DNA of 64,000 bases. Source: JAKALX01 sp964508715. GTDB lineage: Bacteria; Chloroflexota; Dehalococcoidia; Tepidiformales; Tepidiformaceae. The notes beneath the pieces were generated by a model, which saw nothing but the letters and a program-made list of their open reading frames with translations, had not been told where the DNA came from and did no database searches. The DNA lies in assembly GCA_964508715.1 (NCBI GenBank), contig CAZDUX010000009.1, forward strand, positions 1 to 64,000. Reading direction: 5' to 3'. Of this stretch, positions 41,099 to 49,253 are shown one piece after another (position 1 is the first letter of the stretch; every line of letters begins with the position of its first letter). Made by a program: the position numbers and the translations under genes.

Positions 41099-41746
41099 GT
41101 GGATCCGGCGGGATGGAGCGAGCTCGAACATTACCGGCGTGAAGCAATGGGCGCCTTCGCACACGAAGTGCGCACCCCGCTGACCTCGATCCGCATGGTC
41201 CTCGAACTCGCCCGCCGCCAGGCCCAGGGTGAGAACCTGCTCCTCGACCCCGAACTCGCCGACATGCTCCGCCAGAGCGTGGATGACCTGCAAAACCTTG
41301 CCGACGACCTCCAGGAGGCTTCCCGGCTCGAGCGCGGGCGCATGACCATCGGTCATGGGCCGGCCGACCTCGCCATAGCCATCGAAGCCGCACGCGAACT
41401 CCTCGACAGCGCGATCCAGCTCGACGGGCCACCCGTGGACCCGCTCGAAGGTCCGTGGGATGCACCTCGTCTCGTCCGCGCCATCGCAGGCTTCGCCGAA
41501 TCCGCCAACCGCATCGGCGATGGCTCCGGGCACGTTGCACTCCACGTCGGCGTCAGCGACCGCGCCGTGACCATCCAGTTCGAGAGCGGCGTCCAGGGGG
41601 ATATCCTGCGAACCATTGGCTCGGAGGCAGGCTTCGGCTTTTTCCGTTCGCGACAATTTGTGCTGGCAATGGGCGGCTCGGTAGACTACACCCGCTCCGA
41701 GCGCTACGCCCGGTTCCTGGTCTCGCTTCCGCGCGTGCGAGCGTGA
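41099..41746 (+). CDS. Compact HisKA protein with degenerate ATPase domain
   Basis: This 215-residue cytosolic protein has a canonical HisKA helix with the H-box AFAHEVRTPLTSIRM (phosphoacceptor His near 21), a dimerisation helix pair (DLQNLADDLQEASRLERGR), and a second domain that looks like an HATPase fold. However, the N, G1 and G2 boxes are not recognisable; only GFGFFRSRQFVLAMGGSV recalls the tail of the fold. It is thus likely to receive or transfer phosphoryl groups rather than bind ATP in the usual way, in the manner of ChpT-type phosphotransferases. GTG 41099 has AAGGGGAG 8 bases upstream. The receiver-only protein gene follows after 16 bases. Confidence 0.75.
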   Translation: MDPAGWSELEHYRREAMGAFAHEVRTPLTSIRMVLELARRQAQGENLLLDPELADMLRQSVDDLQNLADDLQEASRLERGRMTIGHGPADLAIAIEAARELLDSAIQLDGPPVDPLEGPWDAPRLVRAIAGFAESANRIGDGSGHVALHVGVSDRAVTIQFESGVQGDILRTIGSEAGFGFFRSRQFVLAMGGSVDYTRSERYARFLVSLPRVRA

Positions 41747-41762
41747 CCCACGATTGAGGCCT

Positions 41763-42116
41763 ATGCGTATTCTCCTTGCCGAAGACGAACGCACGGTTTC
41801 GCGCCTCATCACCCAGGTGCTCGCTGCCCTCGGGCACGACGTCACCGGAGTGCAGTCAGCGGCCGCCGCTATCGAGGCGCTGGGCAACGGCAGCTTCGAC
41901 CTCGTACTCCTCGATCTGAACCTCCTCGACGGCGATGGCATGCGCGTGGTTGATGCGATGCAACAGGCGCCGCGAGATGACACACCCGTCGTGCTCATGA
42001 CTGGCGAGCAGGTGCTCGATGCCGGAGACCCGCGAATCAGCCGCGTGGCCGGAGTGCTCCCGAAACCGTTCGAGATCGACGACCTCGAACAGACCGTGCG
42101 TCGCTTCAGCGCCTGA
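41763..42116 (+). CDS. Single-domain response regulator (CheY-like)
   Basis: This 117-residue receiver has no output domain. The acidic pocket is AEDE near residue 9, the phosphoacceptor is in LVLLDLNLLDGDGM (Asp about residue 51), a Thr is in VVLMTGEQ and the Lys in VLPKPFE. All key residues are present. A TTG 9 bases upstream is in frame, but ATG 41763 is the natural start. With the compact HisKA protein immediately upstream, this is a phosphorelay pair; the output may be direct protein contact. A divergent or nearby GGDEF-EAL gene is a possible effector. Confidence 0.88.
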   Translation: MRILLAEDERTVSRLITQVLAALGHDVTGVQSAAAAIEALGNGSFDLVLLDLNLLDGDGMRVVDAMQQAPRDDTPVVLMTGEQVLDAGDPRISRVAGVLPKPFEIDDLEQTVRRFSA

Positions 42117-42212
42117 TAGCCCGTCCCGCCCATGCGGCAGCCCGGCCCGAAACGCCTCCGGGGCCACGGGCGCCGGAGAAACCGCAGGTATGCCGAATGT
42201 GCTGATCCGCCG

Positions 42213-42689
42213 CTACTGGCCCGGCTTCCAGATCATCAGGAACGCGATACCCACGATCGAAACGCCCAGCAGGCCCCCGATAATCTGTGTCCGCCTGCCA
42301 ATGGGCGCGTACGACTCGGGGAGCGGCGACGTGTCCGGCACACCTTCCAATGCCTTGATCCCGGCGAGCGTGTTCTTTCGCTGCATGAAGATAGCAACAG
42401 CGAATGCCGCAATGAACCAGATGACGGAAATCGTCAGCCACGCGGGCATATCGTCCTTGTATGGCAGCTTGTCGTTACCGATGAGCATGCCGCCGAAGAT
42501 GAACGTCAGGATCGCCCCCGGGATAACGACGAACTTCTCGAGGAAATGCGAGAACTCGAGGTAGAACCGTGTCGCACCGGTGCCGCGGCGTTCGGCCTGG
42601 CCCTGCAGAAATGGGAACGCAAACGTGGCCCCCAGCGCAACGATAACCGCCAGGACATGCAGCAGCAGCTCCAGTTTGTATGTCGTCAT
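42213..42689 (-). CDS. DUF2269-type integral membrane protein
   Basis: This 158-residue four-helix membrane protein begins TTYKLELLLHVLAVIVALGATFAFPFLQ and has a middle loop with GNDKLPYKDDMPAW. It is the second DUF2269-like protein in the window (the other is at 26288). A GGAGGGAG site directly precedes the ATG at 42689. An upstream ATG at 42722 is possible but is separated from that site. Helix 1 contains a His and the later HFLEKFVVIPGAILTFIF carries another, so a haem or quinone role is conceivable, though not demonstrated. Divergent from the GGDEF-EAL gene. Confidence 0.72.
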   Translation of the reverse strand: MTTYKLELLLHVLAVIVALGATFAFPFLQGQAERRGTGATRFYLEFSHFLEKFVVIPGAILTFIFGGMLIGNDKLPYKDDMPAWLTISVIWFIAAFAVAIFMQRKNTLAGIKALEGVPDTSPLPESYAPIGRRTQIIGGLLGVSIVGIAFLMIWKPGQ

Positions 42690-42841
42690 CTCTCCCTCCA
42701 GCGGCAACGGTACGAGCAGCATGCATAGTCACGATGTGTATGGCAATCGGCCTCCATCGAAATATCTCCTATTTGCGAAGGACCCGGCGCTCGATAACCG
42801 AAGAGAGGATGCGCGGCAAAGCGTCCCGATGGAAGGCAATC

Positions 42842-44503
42842 ATGACGAGGAGGCGATACCTCACTCGCACACTCTCCCTCCGCCTCGTTGCCCTCGCACA
42901 GCTGGGGCTCGCCCTGGGCCTCGGGGCCCTGGTGCTCGTACTCGGGCACTCGCCCCTCGTGGCATTCGCCCTGGCCGCGATGACGTGTGTCGCGGCCGCA
43001 CCGTTACTCTCGCTATCTTCGATTCTCGGGCGAATGGAGCGCGCTTTCGATGCCGCCGGCCGCAACGAGTTCATTACCCGCCTGCACCCATCGTGGTTTC
43101 GCGAAACCGGCCGGGTAGCGACACACTTCAACGCAATGATGGTGGCGCTCGACGAGTCGACATCCCGGCTTGAACGCCTCGCCCTGCATGACCCCCTGAC
43201 ACGCCTTCCCAACCGCACGCACTTCATGACCAGCTTCGCCCGCGCATTCGCAGCGGCAACCACCGCCCAACAAGAGCTCGCCGTCCTCTTCATGGATGTC
43301 GACCGGTTCAAGATCGTCAACGACAGCCTCGGCCACACCATCGGCGACCGCCTCCTCGCGGTGGTGAGCCGCCGCCTCGTCTCGGCCGCACAGGGCGCGG
43401 TGGTCGCCCGTATCGGCGGCGATGAATTCACCGTGCTCATCGAAGGGGCCGGCGCTGAACGCCGGGCCGTCGAGACAGCGGACCGCATCCAGGCCGCATT
43501 CCAGCAGCCGTTGATACTCGGCACCGAAGAGATCTTCACGAGCATGAGCATTGGTATCGCCTCCCGGACACCAGCCGACCAGGAGATTACTGACCTTTTG
43601 CGGAAGTCGGATGTCGCGCTCTATCACGCAAAAGCCGAAGGCCGCGGCCGCGCCGCCATCTTCCGCCCCGAAGACGACGGGGCGAGCACCAACCAGTTCG
43701 ATCTCGACAACGCACTCCGCCGGGCCGTAAGCCGGGGCGAACTGCGCCTCGTTTTCCAGCCCGTCATCGACCTCGTCGACGGCCATATTGCGGGTGCCGA
43801 GGCGCTACTCCGCTGGGATCATCCCCACCGCGGCGTCCTCTCACCGTCCATGTTCATCGCCGTGGCCGAGGACACCGGCCAGATCGTGCGAATCGGCGAA
43901 TGGGTGCTGCAGGAGGCGTGTTCATGGGCAGCACGCTTCGAAGAGGAACGTCCGCACCTCCCGTTCACCATCTCCGTCAACATCTCGGCCGCCGAGTTCC
44001 GCCAGCCAGGCCTCGCCGACCGCCTGGCAGCAGCCATTACCGCGAGCGGCATCGTGCCCAGCCACCTCAAGCTCGAAGTCACGGAGAGTGTCCTCATCGG
44101 TGACGTCGAGGGAACGATCGGGCTCCTCTCGGAGCTTCGCGGACTCGGTGTGGGGCTTTCGATCGACGACTTCGGCACCGGTTACTCCTCCCTGAGTTAT
44201 CTCCAGCGCCTCCCCGTGGATACGTTGAAAATCGACCAGTCATTCGTACGCTCACTGGCAGCAGAGGTCACCGCGGGCCCCGTGCTGCGCGCAATCGCCG
44301 ACCTTGGGAACGCCCTCTTCATGCAGGTCGTCACCGAGGGGATTGAAACTCGCGAGCAGATGGAATTCGTCTCGGAGATCGGCTGCCGCTACGGCCAGGG
44401 CTTCTTCTTCTCCCAGCCGCTCACCCCGGAAGCGTTCATCGACCTCCTTCGCGCCGAATCCGCCTCCGAAGGCAGCGCGGGCAATCTGCCGCTCGCAAGC
44501 TAG
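42842..44503 (+). CDS. GGDEF-EAL c-di-GMP cyclase/phosphodiesterase
   Basis: This 553-residue protein begins with a membrane region of two helices (LRLVALAQLGLALGLGALVLVLG and ALAAMTCVAAAPLLSL). A linker resembling HAMP precedes the GGDEF domain, whose active site is intact (ARIGGDEFTVLIEG). The EAL domain follows, with EALLRWDHP, DDFGTGYSSL and KIDQSFV, again with its metal-binding residues. Both activities may be possible or one may be regulatory. ATG 42842 has GGAAGG 5 bases upstream and is preferred over ATG 42809. It could answer the receiver pair encoded nearby. Confidence 0.9.
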   Translation: MTRRRYLTRTLSLRLVALAQLGLALGLGALVLVLGHSPLVAFALAAMTCVAAAPLLSLSSILGRMERAFDAAGRNEFITRLHPSWFRETGRVATHFNAMMVALDESTSRLERLALHDPLTRLPNRTHFMTSFARAFAAATTAQQELAVLFMDVDRFKIVNDSLGHTIGDRLLAVVSRRLVSAAQGAVVARIGGDEFTVLIEGAGAERRAVETADRIQAAFQQPLILGTEEIFTSMSIGIASRTPADQEITDLLRKSDVALYHAKAEGRGRAAIFRPEDDGASTNQFDLDNALRRAVSRGELRLVFQPVIDLVDGHIAGAEALLRWDHPHRGVLSPSMFIAVAEDTGQIVRIGEWVLQEACSWAARFEEERPHLPFTISVNISAAEFRQPGLADRLAAAITASGIVPSHLKLEVTESVLIGDVEGTIGLLSELRGLGVGLSIDDFGTGYSSLSYLQRLPVDTLKIDQSFVRSLAAEVTAGPVLRAIADLGNALFMQVVTEGIETREQMEFVSEIGCRYGQGFFFSQPLTPEAFIDLLRAESASEGSAGNLPLAS

Positions 44504-44507
44504 CCGC

Positions 44508-45032
44508 TCAGCTCGCCGCCGGAAGTTCGCCGGGCAGCACGAGTTGTGCGCCCTCGCCCAGGCCGTGCCGCTCGAACCAGCCCCCCGCAACTTCGAGCGT
44601 GAAGCGGTATGGCTGCGCCGGTCGGAGCGGCGTCTCGTCCAGCGGCCTGCCAGCTTTGATCTCGAGTACCCGCCCGCTCGCATCGAGGTACGCGATATCG
44701 AGCGGGATGTAGGTGTTCTTCATCCAGAACGCTCCGCCGACATCGCGGTTGCCAGGGAATATGAAGAGCATGCCGTGGGAGTCATCGAGCGATTGCCGGA
44801 ACATCAGCCCTTGCTCGCGGCGCGGCTCCGTGTTGGCAATCTCCAGCTCCAGGGCGAACGCCTTCCCGTTCCCCAGCACCTGGGCATGGGCCGTGGGCCA
44901 CGCGGGAGCGGCTGGCACGTCGCTGCCATTGTCACAGGCAACCATCGCCACCATCAGGACAAAGGCCAGCAGCGTGTGCGGCACGAGCCAGAGCCTACTG
45001 CCTCGCCCGCCGCTATGGCCATTGCGCTTCAA
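44508..45032 (-). CDS. DUF192 family lipoprotein
   Basis: This 174-residue secreted protein has a signal (LLAFVLMVAMVAC) with lipobox-like MVAC. The DUF192 domain follows, with RREQGLMFRQSLDDSHGMLFIFPG, GAFWMKNTYIPLDIAYLD and a terminal strand, closely fitting the family core. Its function is unknown; small beta proteins of this kind are found in bacteria and archaea. The start appears to be TTG 45032, giving a 33-residue basic and hydrophobic leader; a GTG start within the leader is possible. It follows lysC on the same strand by 9 bases and so shares a transcript. Confidence 0.82.
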   Translation of the reverse strand: MKRNGHSGGRGSRLWLVPHTLLAFVLMVAMVACDNGSDVPAAPAWPTAHAQVLGNGKAFALELEIANTEPRREQGLMFRQSLDDSHGMLFIFPGNRDVGGAFWMKNTYIPLDIAYLDASGRVLEIKAGRPLDETPLRPAQPYRFTLEVAGGWFERHGLGEGAQLVLPGELPAAS

Positions 45033-45041
45033 GAACGCCGC

Positions 45042-46259
45042 TTACTCCGCCTTTTCGAGTTCGAACGCCTCGTGCAGAGCGCGCACCGCATCCGGCACCT
45101 TCGCCGCCTCGATAATGCACGTCAGGCGGATCTCGCTCGTCGAGATGAGCTCGATGTTGATCCCCGCCTCCGAGAGCTTGCGGAACATCCGCGCCGCGTA
45201 CCCCTGCGCCGTCTGGATACCCACGCCAACGATGCTCACCTTGCCGAGATTCGCGTCCGCCGCGTAGCCGTTCGCCCCCGCCGCCTGGCAGATCGCAGGC
45301 ATCATCTCCTCCGCCCGCCGCAGGTCCTTGCGCGAGAGGGTGAACGTCAGGTCCGTGAGTTTCGCCTCGCTCGCGTTCTGCACGATCGTGTCCACGGAGA
45401 TCCCTGCGTTCGCCAGGGGCTCGAAAATATCCGCCGCGATGCCGGGCTTGTCGGGCACACCCCGGACCGTGATCTTCGCCACATCGCTGTCATGCGCGAT
45501 CGCGCGCACGCGATTTCGTTCTTCCAATTCCGATTCTCCGTGGATCAGGGTGCCGGGCGCTTCCACCATGCTCGACGTGACCAGGATCGGCAGGTCATAG
45601 ACCGAGGCGAGTTCGACAGCCCGGTTGTGCATCACCTGCGAGCCCTGCGTGGCCAGCTCGAGCATCTCTTCATACGTCAGGTCGGTCAGCCGCCGTGCGC
45701 TCGGGACGATCCGGGGGTCGGCCGTGTAAACACCCTCGACGTCCTTGCAGTTCTCGCACCGGTCGGCGTTGAGTGCCACCGCCAGCGCCACCGCCGAGAG
45801 ATCGCTGCCGCCCCGACCAAGGGTCACGATCTCCTGCTCATCGGTGATCCCCTGGAATCCCGCAACGATCGGCACTCGGCCCTTGTCCAGCTCCGCGCGC
45901 ACCCGGTCCGCCTCGATGCGCGCAATCCGTCCCCGGCCATACTGGGCTCGCGTGTAAATCCCCGCCTGCTGCCCCGTCAGCCCGACTGCCTCCTGCCCCA
46001 TCGCCCGCAGCGCCATCGCCACCAGGGCGATGGACATCTGCTCCCCCGTCGATAGCAGCATGTCGAGCTCCCGCGCGTCCGGTTCCGGCGCCACCTGCAA
46101 CGCCAGGTCGATGAGCTCGTCGGTCGTGTTCCCCATCGCCGAAACAACGACGACGACCTGGTCCCCCTCGCGCACCCGCTTCATCACCCGGCCCGCCACG
46201 TGGCGGATGCGTTCGGCGTCAGCGACAGAGGTGCCGCCGTATTTCTGGACAACGAGCAT
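45042..46259 (-). CDS. lysC: Aspartate kinase
   Basis: This 405-residue enzyme phosphorylates aspartate for lysine, threonine and methionine synthesis. The N-terminal catalytic motif VQKYGGTSVADAERI is exact, with FQGITDEQEIVTLGRGGSDLSAVALA, and a C-terminal pair of ACT-type domains that sense lysine or threonine (VSIVGVGIQTAQGYAARMFRKLSEAG). The length is that of monofunctional bacterial forms. ATG 46259 stands at the left end of a 440-base region shared with the pan operon on the other strand, so two pathways that consume aspartate start from the same region. Confidence 0.95.
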   Translation of the reverse strand: MLVVQKYGGTSVADAERIRHVAGRVMKRVREGDQVVVVVSAMGNTTDELIDLALQVAPEPDARELDMLLSTGEQMSIALVAMALRAMGQEAVGLTGQQAGIYTRAQYGRGRIARIEADRVRAELDKGRVPIVAGFQGITDEQEIVTLGRGGSDLSAVALAVALNADRCENCKDVEGVYTADPRIVPSARRLTDLTYEEMLELATQGSQVMHNRAVELASVYDLPILVTSSMVEAPGTLIHGESELEERNRVRAIAHDSDVAKITVRGVPDKPGIAADIFEPLANAGISVDTIVQNASEAKLTDLTFTLSRKDLRRAEEMMPAICQAAGANGYAADANLGKVSIVGVGIQTAQGYAARMFRKLSEAGINIELISTSEIRLTCIIEAAKVPDAVRALHEAFELEKAE

Positions 46260-46486
46260 GAAATCAGACTACAGCGGCGCGAACTTAGCGGCGCGTCACC
46301 TCGATCAGTACATGGTGATCATCGCCCGCCACGGCAGGAGAGAGCGACTCAACCGATATGGGCGCTGGATCACGAAAGCGCGGGCCTATCATCGGATTTC
46401 GACCCCGCCGCTTCCCCAAAGTGGCCGCTCCCGGAACGACTTTTCTGCACGTTTTCAACTCGAACGAGACTCGGTTTGAAAACCCC

Positions 46487-46514
46487 TTGACAACCCTTTC
46501 GCTCTCCCTAACGA
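46487..46514 (+). promoter_or_regulatory. Sigma-A type promoter for panD-panB-panC
   Basis: TTGACA (46487-46492), a 16-base spacer, then TAACGA (46509-46514). A consensus -35 is rare in this GC-rich window. The stretch 46260-46486 shows no gene. The leader from about 46520 to 46701 contains a hairpin at 46647-46668. Confidence 0.65.
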
Positions 46515-46646
46515 TCAGGGCGCCGTCTATCGGTAACGAAGGCGAGCTCTTTCGATCAGTCCCAGCACAAGCGTCCGCCTGGACCACGAGTGGCCGGTAC
46601 GGACAGGTTCGAAGTGGCGCCACCACCGCCCTTCCCTGCTCTGCCC

Positions 46647-46668
46647 CACCCCGTCTCCCGGCGGGGTG
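46647..46668 (+). other. Leader stem-loop upstream of panD
   Basis: CACCCCG/CGGGGTG with loop TCTCCCGG, followed by TTTGCG. It lies 33 bases before the panD start. It could be an attenuator or a translation-controlling hairpin. The short T run makes it a weak terminator. Confidence 0.45.
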
Positions 46669-46701
46669 TTTGCGTCTCAGGGGCAGGGGACATCAGCCGC
46701 G

Positions 46702-47103
46702 ATGCGAACCATGATGGCCGGCAAGATCCACCGCGCCACCGTCACCCAGGCCGACCTCGATTACGTCGGGTCGATCACCATCGACCCCAACCTCCTCGAA
46801 GCAGCCGACATTCGGCCCTATGAAAAAGTGCACGTCCTCGACGTCACCAACGGCGCGCGGCTCGAAACCTATGCGCTCACCGGCGTCCGCGGCTCGGGCG
46901 AGGTTTGCATCAACGGGGCCGCGGCGCACCACGTGCACCCCAACGACCTCGTCATCATCGTCACCTACCAGCAGGTCCCGAACCACAACCTCGACGCCTG
47001 GGCTCCCAGGCAGGTCCACGTCGATTCCCACAACCGCATCGTCCGCATCGAACTGGGGGACGGCTTCGCGCCAACACCCCGCGAGTACGCCACCGTCGGC
47101 TAG
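46702..47103 (+). CDS. panD: Aspartate 1-decarboxylase, pyruvoyl-dependent
   Basis: This 133-residue proenzyme is cleaved between Gly 23 and Ser 24 (LDYVGSITID) to give a pyruvoyl cofactor. The motif, the ASLVNIT-like segment (here EAADIRPYEKVHVLDVTNG) and RIELGDGF-type ends fit the family. It makes beta-alanine for pantothenate. The length is typical. ATG 46702 is chosen; ATGs at 46711 and 46714 would also work. It is the first gene of panD-panB-panC, after a consensus -35 promoter. Confidence 0.95.
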   Translation: MRTMMAGKIHRATVTQADLDYVGSITIDPNLLEAADIRPYEKVHVLDVTNGARLETYALTGVRGSGEVCINGAAAHHVHPNDLVIIVTYQQVPNHNLDAWAPRQVHVDSHNRIVRIELGDGFAPTPREYATVG

Positions 47104-47161
47104 CACCTCCCCACGAGTGCTGGCCCGAGCCACTACCTCACCAGGGAGGGGACTCACACCC

Positions 47162-48004
47162 ATGTCGCGCTACTCCGTCCACAGGCTCCGCGAACTCAAG
47201 GCCAACGGCAAGAAGTTCGCCATGATCACCGCCTACGACTATCCGTCCGCACGCCTCGTCGAACAGGCCGGTGTCCCCATCATCCTCGTCGGCGATTCCC
47301 TCGGCAGCGTCATCCTCGGCTACGAATCCACCGTCCCCGTCACCATGGACGACATCGTTCATCATACCCGCGCCGTCGTCCGCGCCACCCAGAAGGCCAT
47401 CGTCGTCGCCGACCTCCCCTTCATGAGCTACCAGGCCAGCCCCGATGATGCGATGCGCAACGCCGGCCGCCTCCTCCAGGAAGCAGGCGCCACCGCCGTC
47501 AAGCTCGAAGGCGGCAGCCACGTCGTCCCGCTCGTCCGCCGCATGGTGGAATGCGGCATCCCGGTCATGGGGCACCTCGGCCTCACGCCCCAGTCCGTCA
47601 ACCAGTTCGGCGGCCACAAGGTCCAGGGCAAAACGCCCGCAGCAGCCGCCAAGCTCATCAACGATGCCCGCGCACTCGAAGAAGCCGGGGCATTCGCGGT
47701 CGTCCTCGAAACCATCCCGGCACCCCTCGCCAGGATGGTGACCGAGCGCGTCGGTATCCCGACCATCGGCATCGGCGCCGGTCCCGACTGCGACGCCCAG
47801 GTCCAGGTCTTCCACGACATGCTTGGGATCTTCGATGACCAGCGCCCCCTGCGCCACGCGAAACGCTACGCCGTCCTGGGCGAACAGATCCGCTCGGCCG
47901 TCCGTGCCTACGTCGATGAGGTCGAAAACGGCCAGTTCCCCACCGAAGAGCACGCCTTCCCCATGGATGAAGGCACCATCAGCGAACTGGCACACGCCTA
48001 CTAA
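47162..48004 (+). CDS. panB: 3-methyl-2-oxobutanoate hydroxymethyltransferase
   Basis: This 280-residue TIM-barrel enzyme transfers a hydroxymethyl group from methylene-tetrahydrofolate to ketoisovalerate, the first committed step of pantoate synthesis. Clear family sequence: KFAMITAYDYPSARLVEQAG, LVGDSLGSVILGY (metal Asp), MGHLGLTPQSVN, and ETIPAPLARMVTERVGIPTIGIGAGP. A GGGAGGGG site lies about 11 bases before ATG 47162. The stop codon shares bases with the panC start (TAATG). Confidence 0.96.
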   Translation: MSRYSVHRLRELKANGKKFAMITAYDYPSARLVEQAGVPIILVGDSLGSVILGYESTVPVTMDDIVHHTRAVVRATQKAIVVADLPFMSYQASPDDAMRNAGRLLQEAGATAVKLEGGSHVVPLVRRMVECGIPVMGHLGLTPQSVNQFGGHKVQGKTPAAAAKLINDARALEEAGAFAVVLETIPAPLARMVTERVGIPTIGIGAGPDCDAQVQVFHDMLGIFDDQRPLRHAKRYAVLGEQIRSAVRAYVDEVENGQFPTEEHAFPMDEGTISELAHAY

Positions 48005-48900
48005 TGACCAGTTCGCTCGGGCTCTGGATCGACAGGGTGCGAGCATCGGCCGACAATCGCCGGATGGATGTACTGACTACCCCGGCGGCAATGCGCCGGT
48101 GGCGGGCTTCCGTCACCGGCTCCGTCGGCTTCGTCCCCACGATGGGCTACCTTCACGCCGGCCACCTCGAACTCGTCCGCCGCTCCTGTACAGAAAACCT
48201 CCACACGGTCGTCTCCATCTTCGTCAACCCCACCCAGTTCGGACCCAACGAGGACTTCGAACGCTACCCGCGCGATGAGGTCTCCGACCTCAACCAGCTC
48301 CGCGCTGCAGGTGTCGGCGCCGTCTACCTGCCATCCGCAGCCGATATGTACCCGGCAGGCTTCCAGACCACGGTCAACGTGCGCGATGTGACAACACGGC
48401 TCGAAGGCGAGGCCCGCCCCGGCCACTTCCAGGGCGTCGCCACCGTCGTCCTCAAGCTCCTCAATGCCGTGCAACCGGGGCGCGCCTACTTCGGCCGGAA
48501 GGATGCCCAGCAGCTCCGCGTCATCCAGCGCATGGTCCGCGACCTCGACCTCCCCGTCGAAATCGTCCCTGTACCGATCGTCCGTGAAACCGACGGTCTG
48601 GCGATGAGCAGCCGCAACGTCTACCTCACCCCCGAACAGCGGCGCGCTGCACCAGTCATCAAGCAGGCACTCGATGAGGCAGCCTCGGCGTTCGCACGAG
48701 GTGAACGCGATGCAAGCCGCCTGCGCGCGATCATCTCTGACCGTCTCGCTACCGAGCCCCTGGCCAACATCGAGTACGTCTCCCTCGCAGACGATGAGAC
48801 CCTTGACGAGATCGCGCAGCGCGTCGATCGCCCGGCGTTGCTCTCACTTGTCGTCCGGTTCGGGCCCACGCGCCTCCTCGACAACATCGAGCTCGGTTAG
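48004..48900 (+). CDS. panC: Pantothenate synthetase
   Basis: This 298-residue enzyme joins pantoate and beta-alanine with ATP. The class I nucleotidyl fold is shown by PTMGYLHAGHLELVRRS (HIGH-type AGH motif), FVNPTQFGPNEDFERYPR, GRKDAQQLRVIQRMV and MSSRNVYLTPEQR (KMSKS-like). The start overlaps the panB stop in TAATG, so translation is coupled. About 20 residues precede the usual family N-terminus; a start at MDVLTT (48064) would give the more typical length. Confidence 0.95.
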   Translation: MTSSLGLWIDRVRASADNRRMDVLTTPAAMRRWRASVTGSVGFVPTMGYLHAGHLELVRRSCTENLHTVVSIFVNPTQFGPNEDFERYPRDEVSDLNQLRAAGVGAVYLPSAADMYPAGFQTTVNVRDVTTRLEGEARPGHFQGVATVVLKLLNAVQPGRAYFGRKDAQQLRVIQRMVRDLDLPVEIVPVPIVRETDGLAMSSRNVYLTPEQRRAAPVIKQALDEAASAFARGERDASRLRAIISDRLATEPLANIEYVSLADDETLDEIAQRVDRPALLSLVVRFGPTRLLDNIELG

Positions 48901-48913
48901 ACGCGAGCTTCTG

Positions 48914-49168
48914 TCAGGCAGCGCGCTTCCGATACCCATCGATGAGCGCGTCGTGGCGCCGCATCGCCAGGATCACGGCCTGTTCACGCTCGTGGCGCGC
49001 CCGCACGCGGCGGGCAAGGTGCGTGGCCGTATGGGCCGCAACACCGAACACGAGCAGCGACGACATCGCGAGTGACCAATCAGCCACCCCCGTGAGGCCC
49101 GAAGCGGTTGCGAGTGCCGCCAGCGCCAGGCACGGATTGCGCACACCCCAGATCCAGAACGTCACCAT
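48914..49168 (-). CDS. Small membrane protein with basic tail
   Basis: This 84-residue protein has two short hydrophobic segments (FWIWGVRNPCLALAALATASGL and LAMSSLLVFGVAAHTATHLA) and a strongly basic C-terminus (RRVRARHEREQAVILAMRRHD). No family is recognised. ATG 49168 is an estimate; the frame is open further upstream, but that part lacks membrane-protein character. It lies between convergent panC and the crotonase gene on its own strand, 85 bases after that gene's stop. Codon use is like the neighbours. Confidence 0.5.
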   Translation of the reverse strand: MVTFWIWGVRNPCLALAALATASGLTGVADWSLAMSSLLVFGVAAHTATHLARRVRARHEREQAVILAMRRHDALIDGYRKRAA

Positions 49169-49253
49169 GCCCTGATCATCGGCTGCAAACCGGTCGCGGA
49201 TGAGGCCCCGGGGCAGCTCTTCACCGCCATCAGCACACGCCGCCGTGCGGCTG

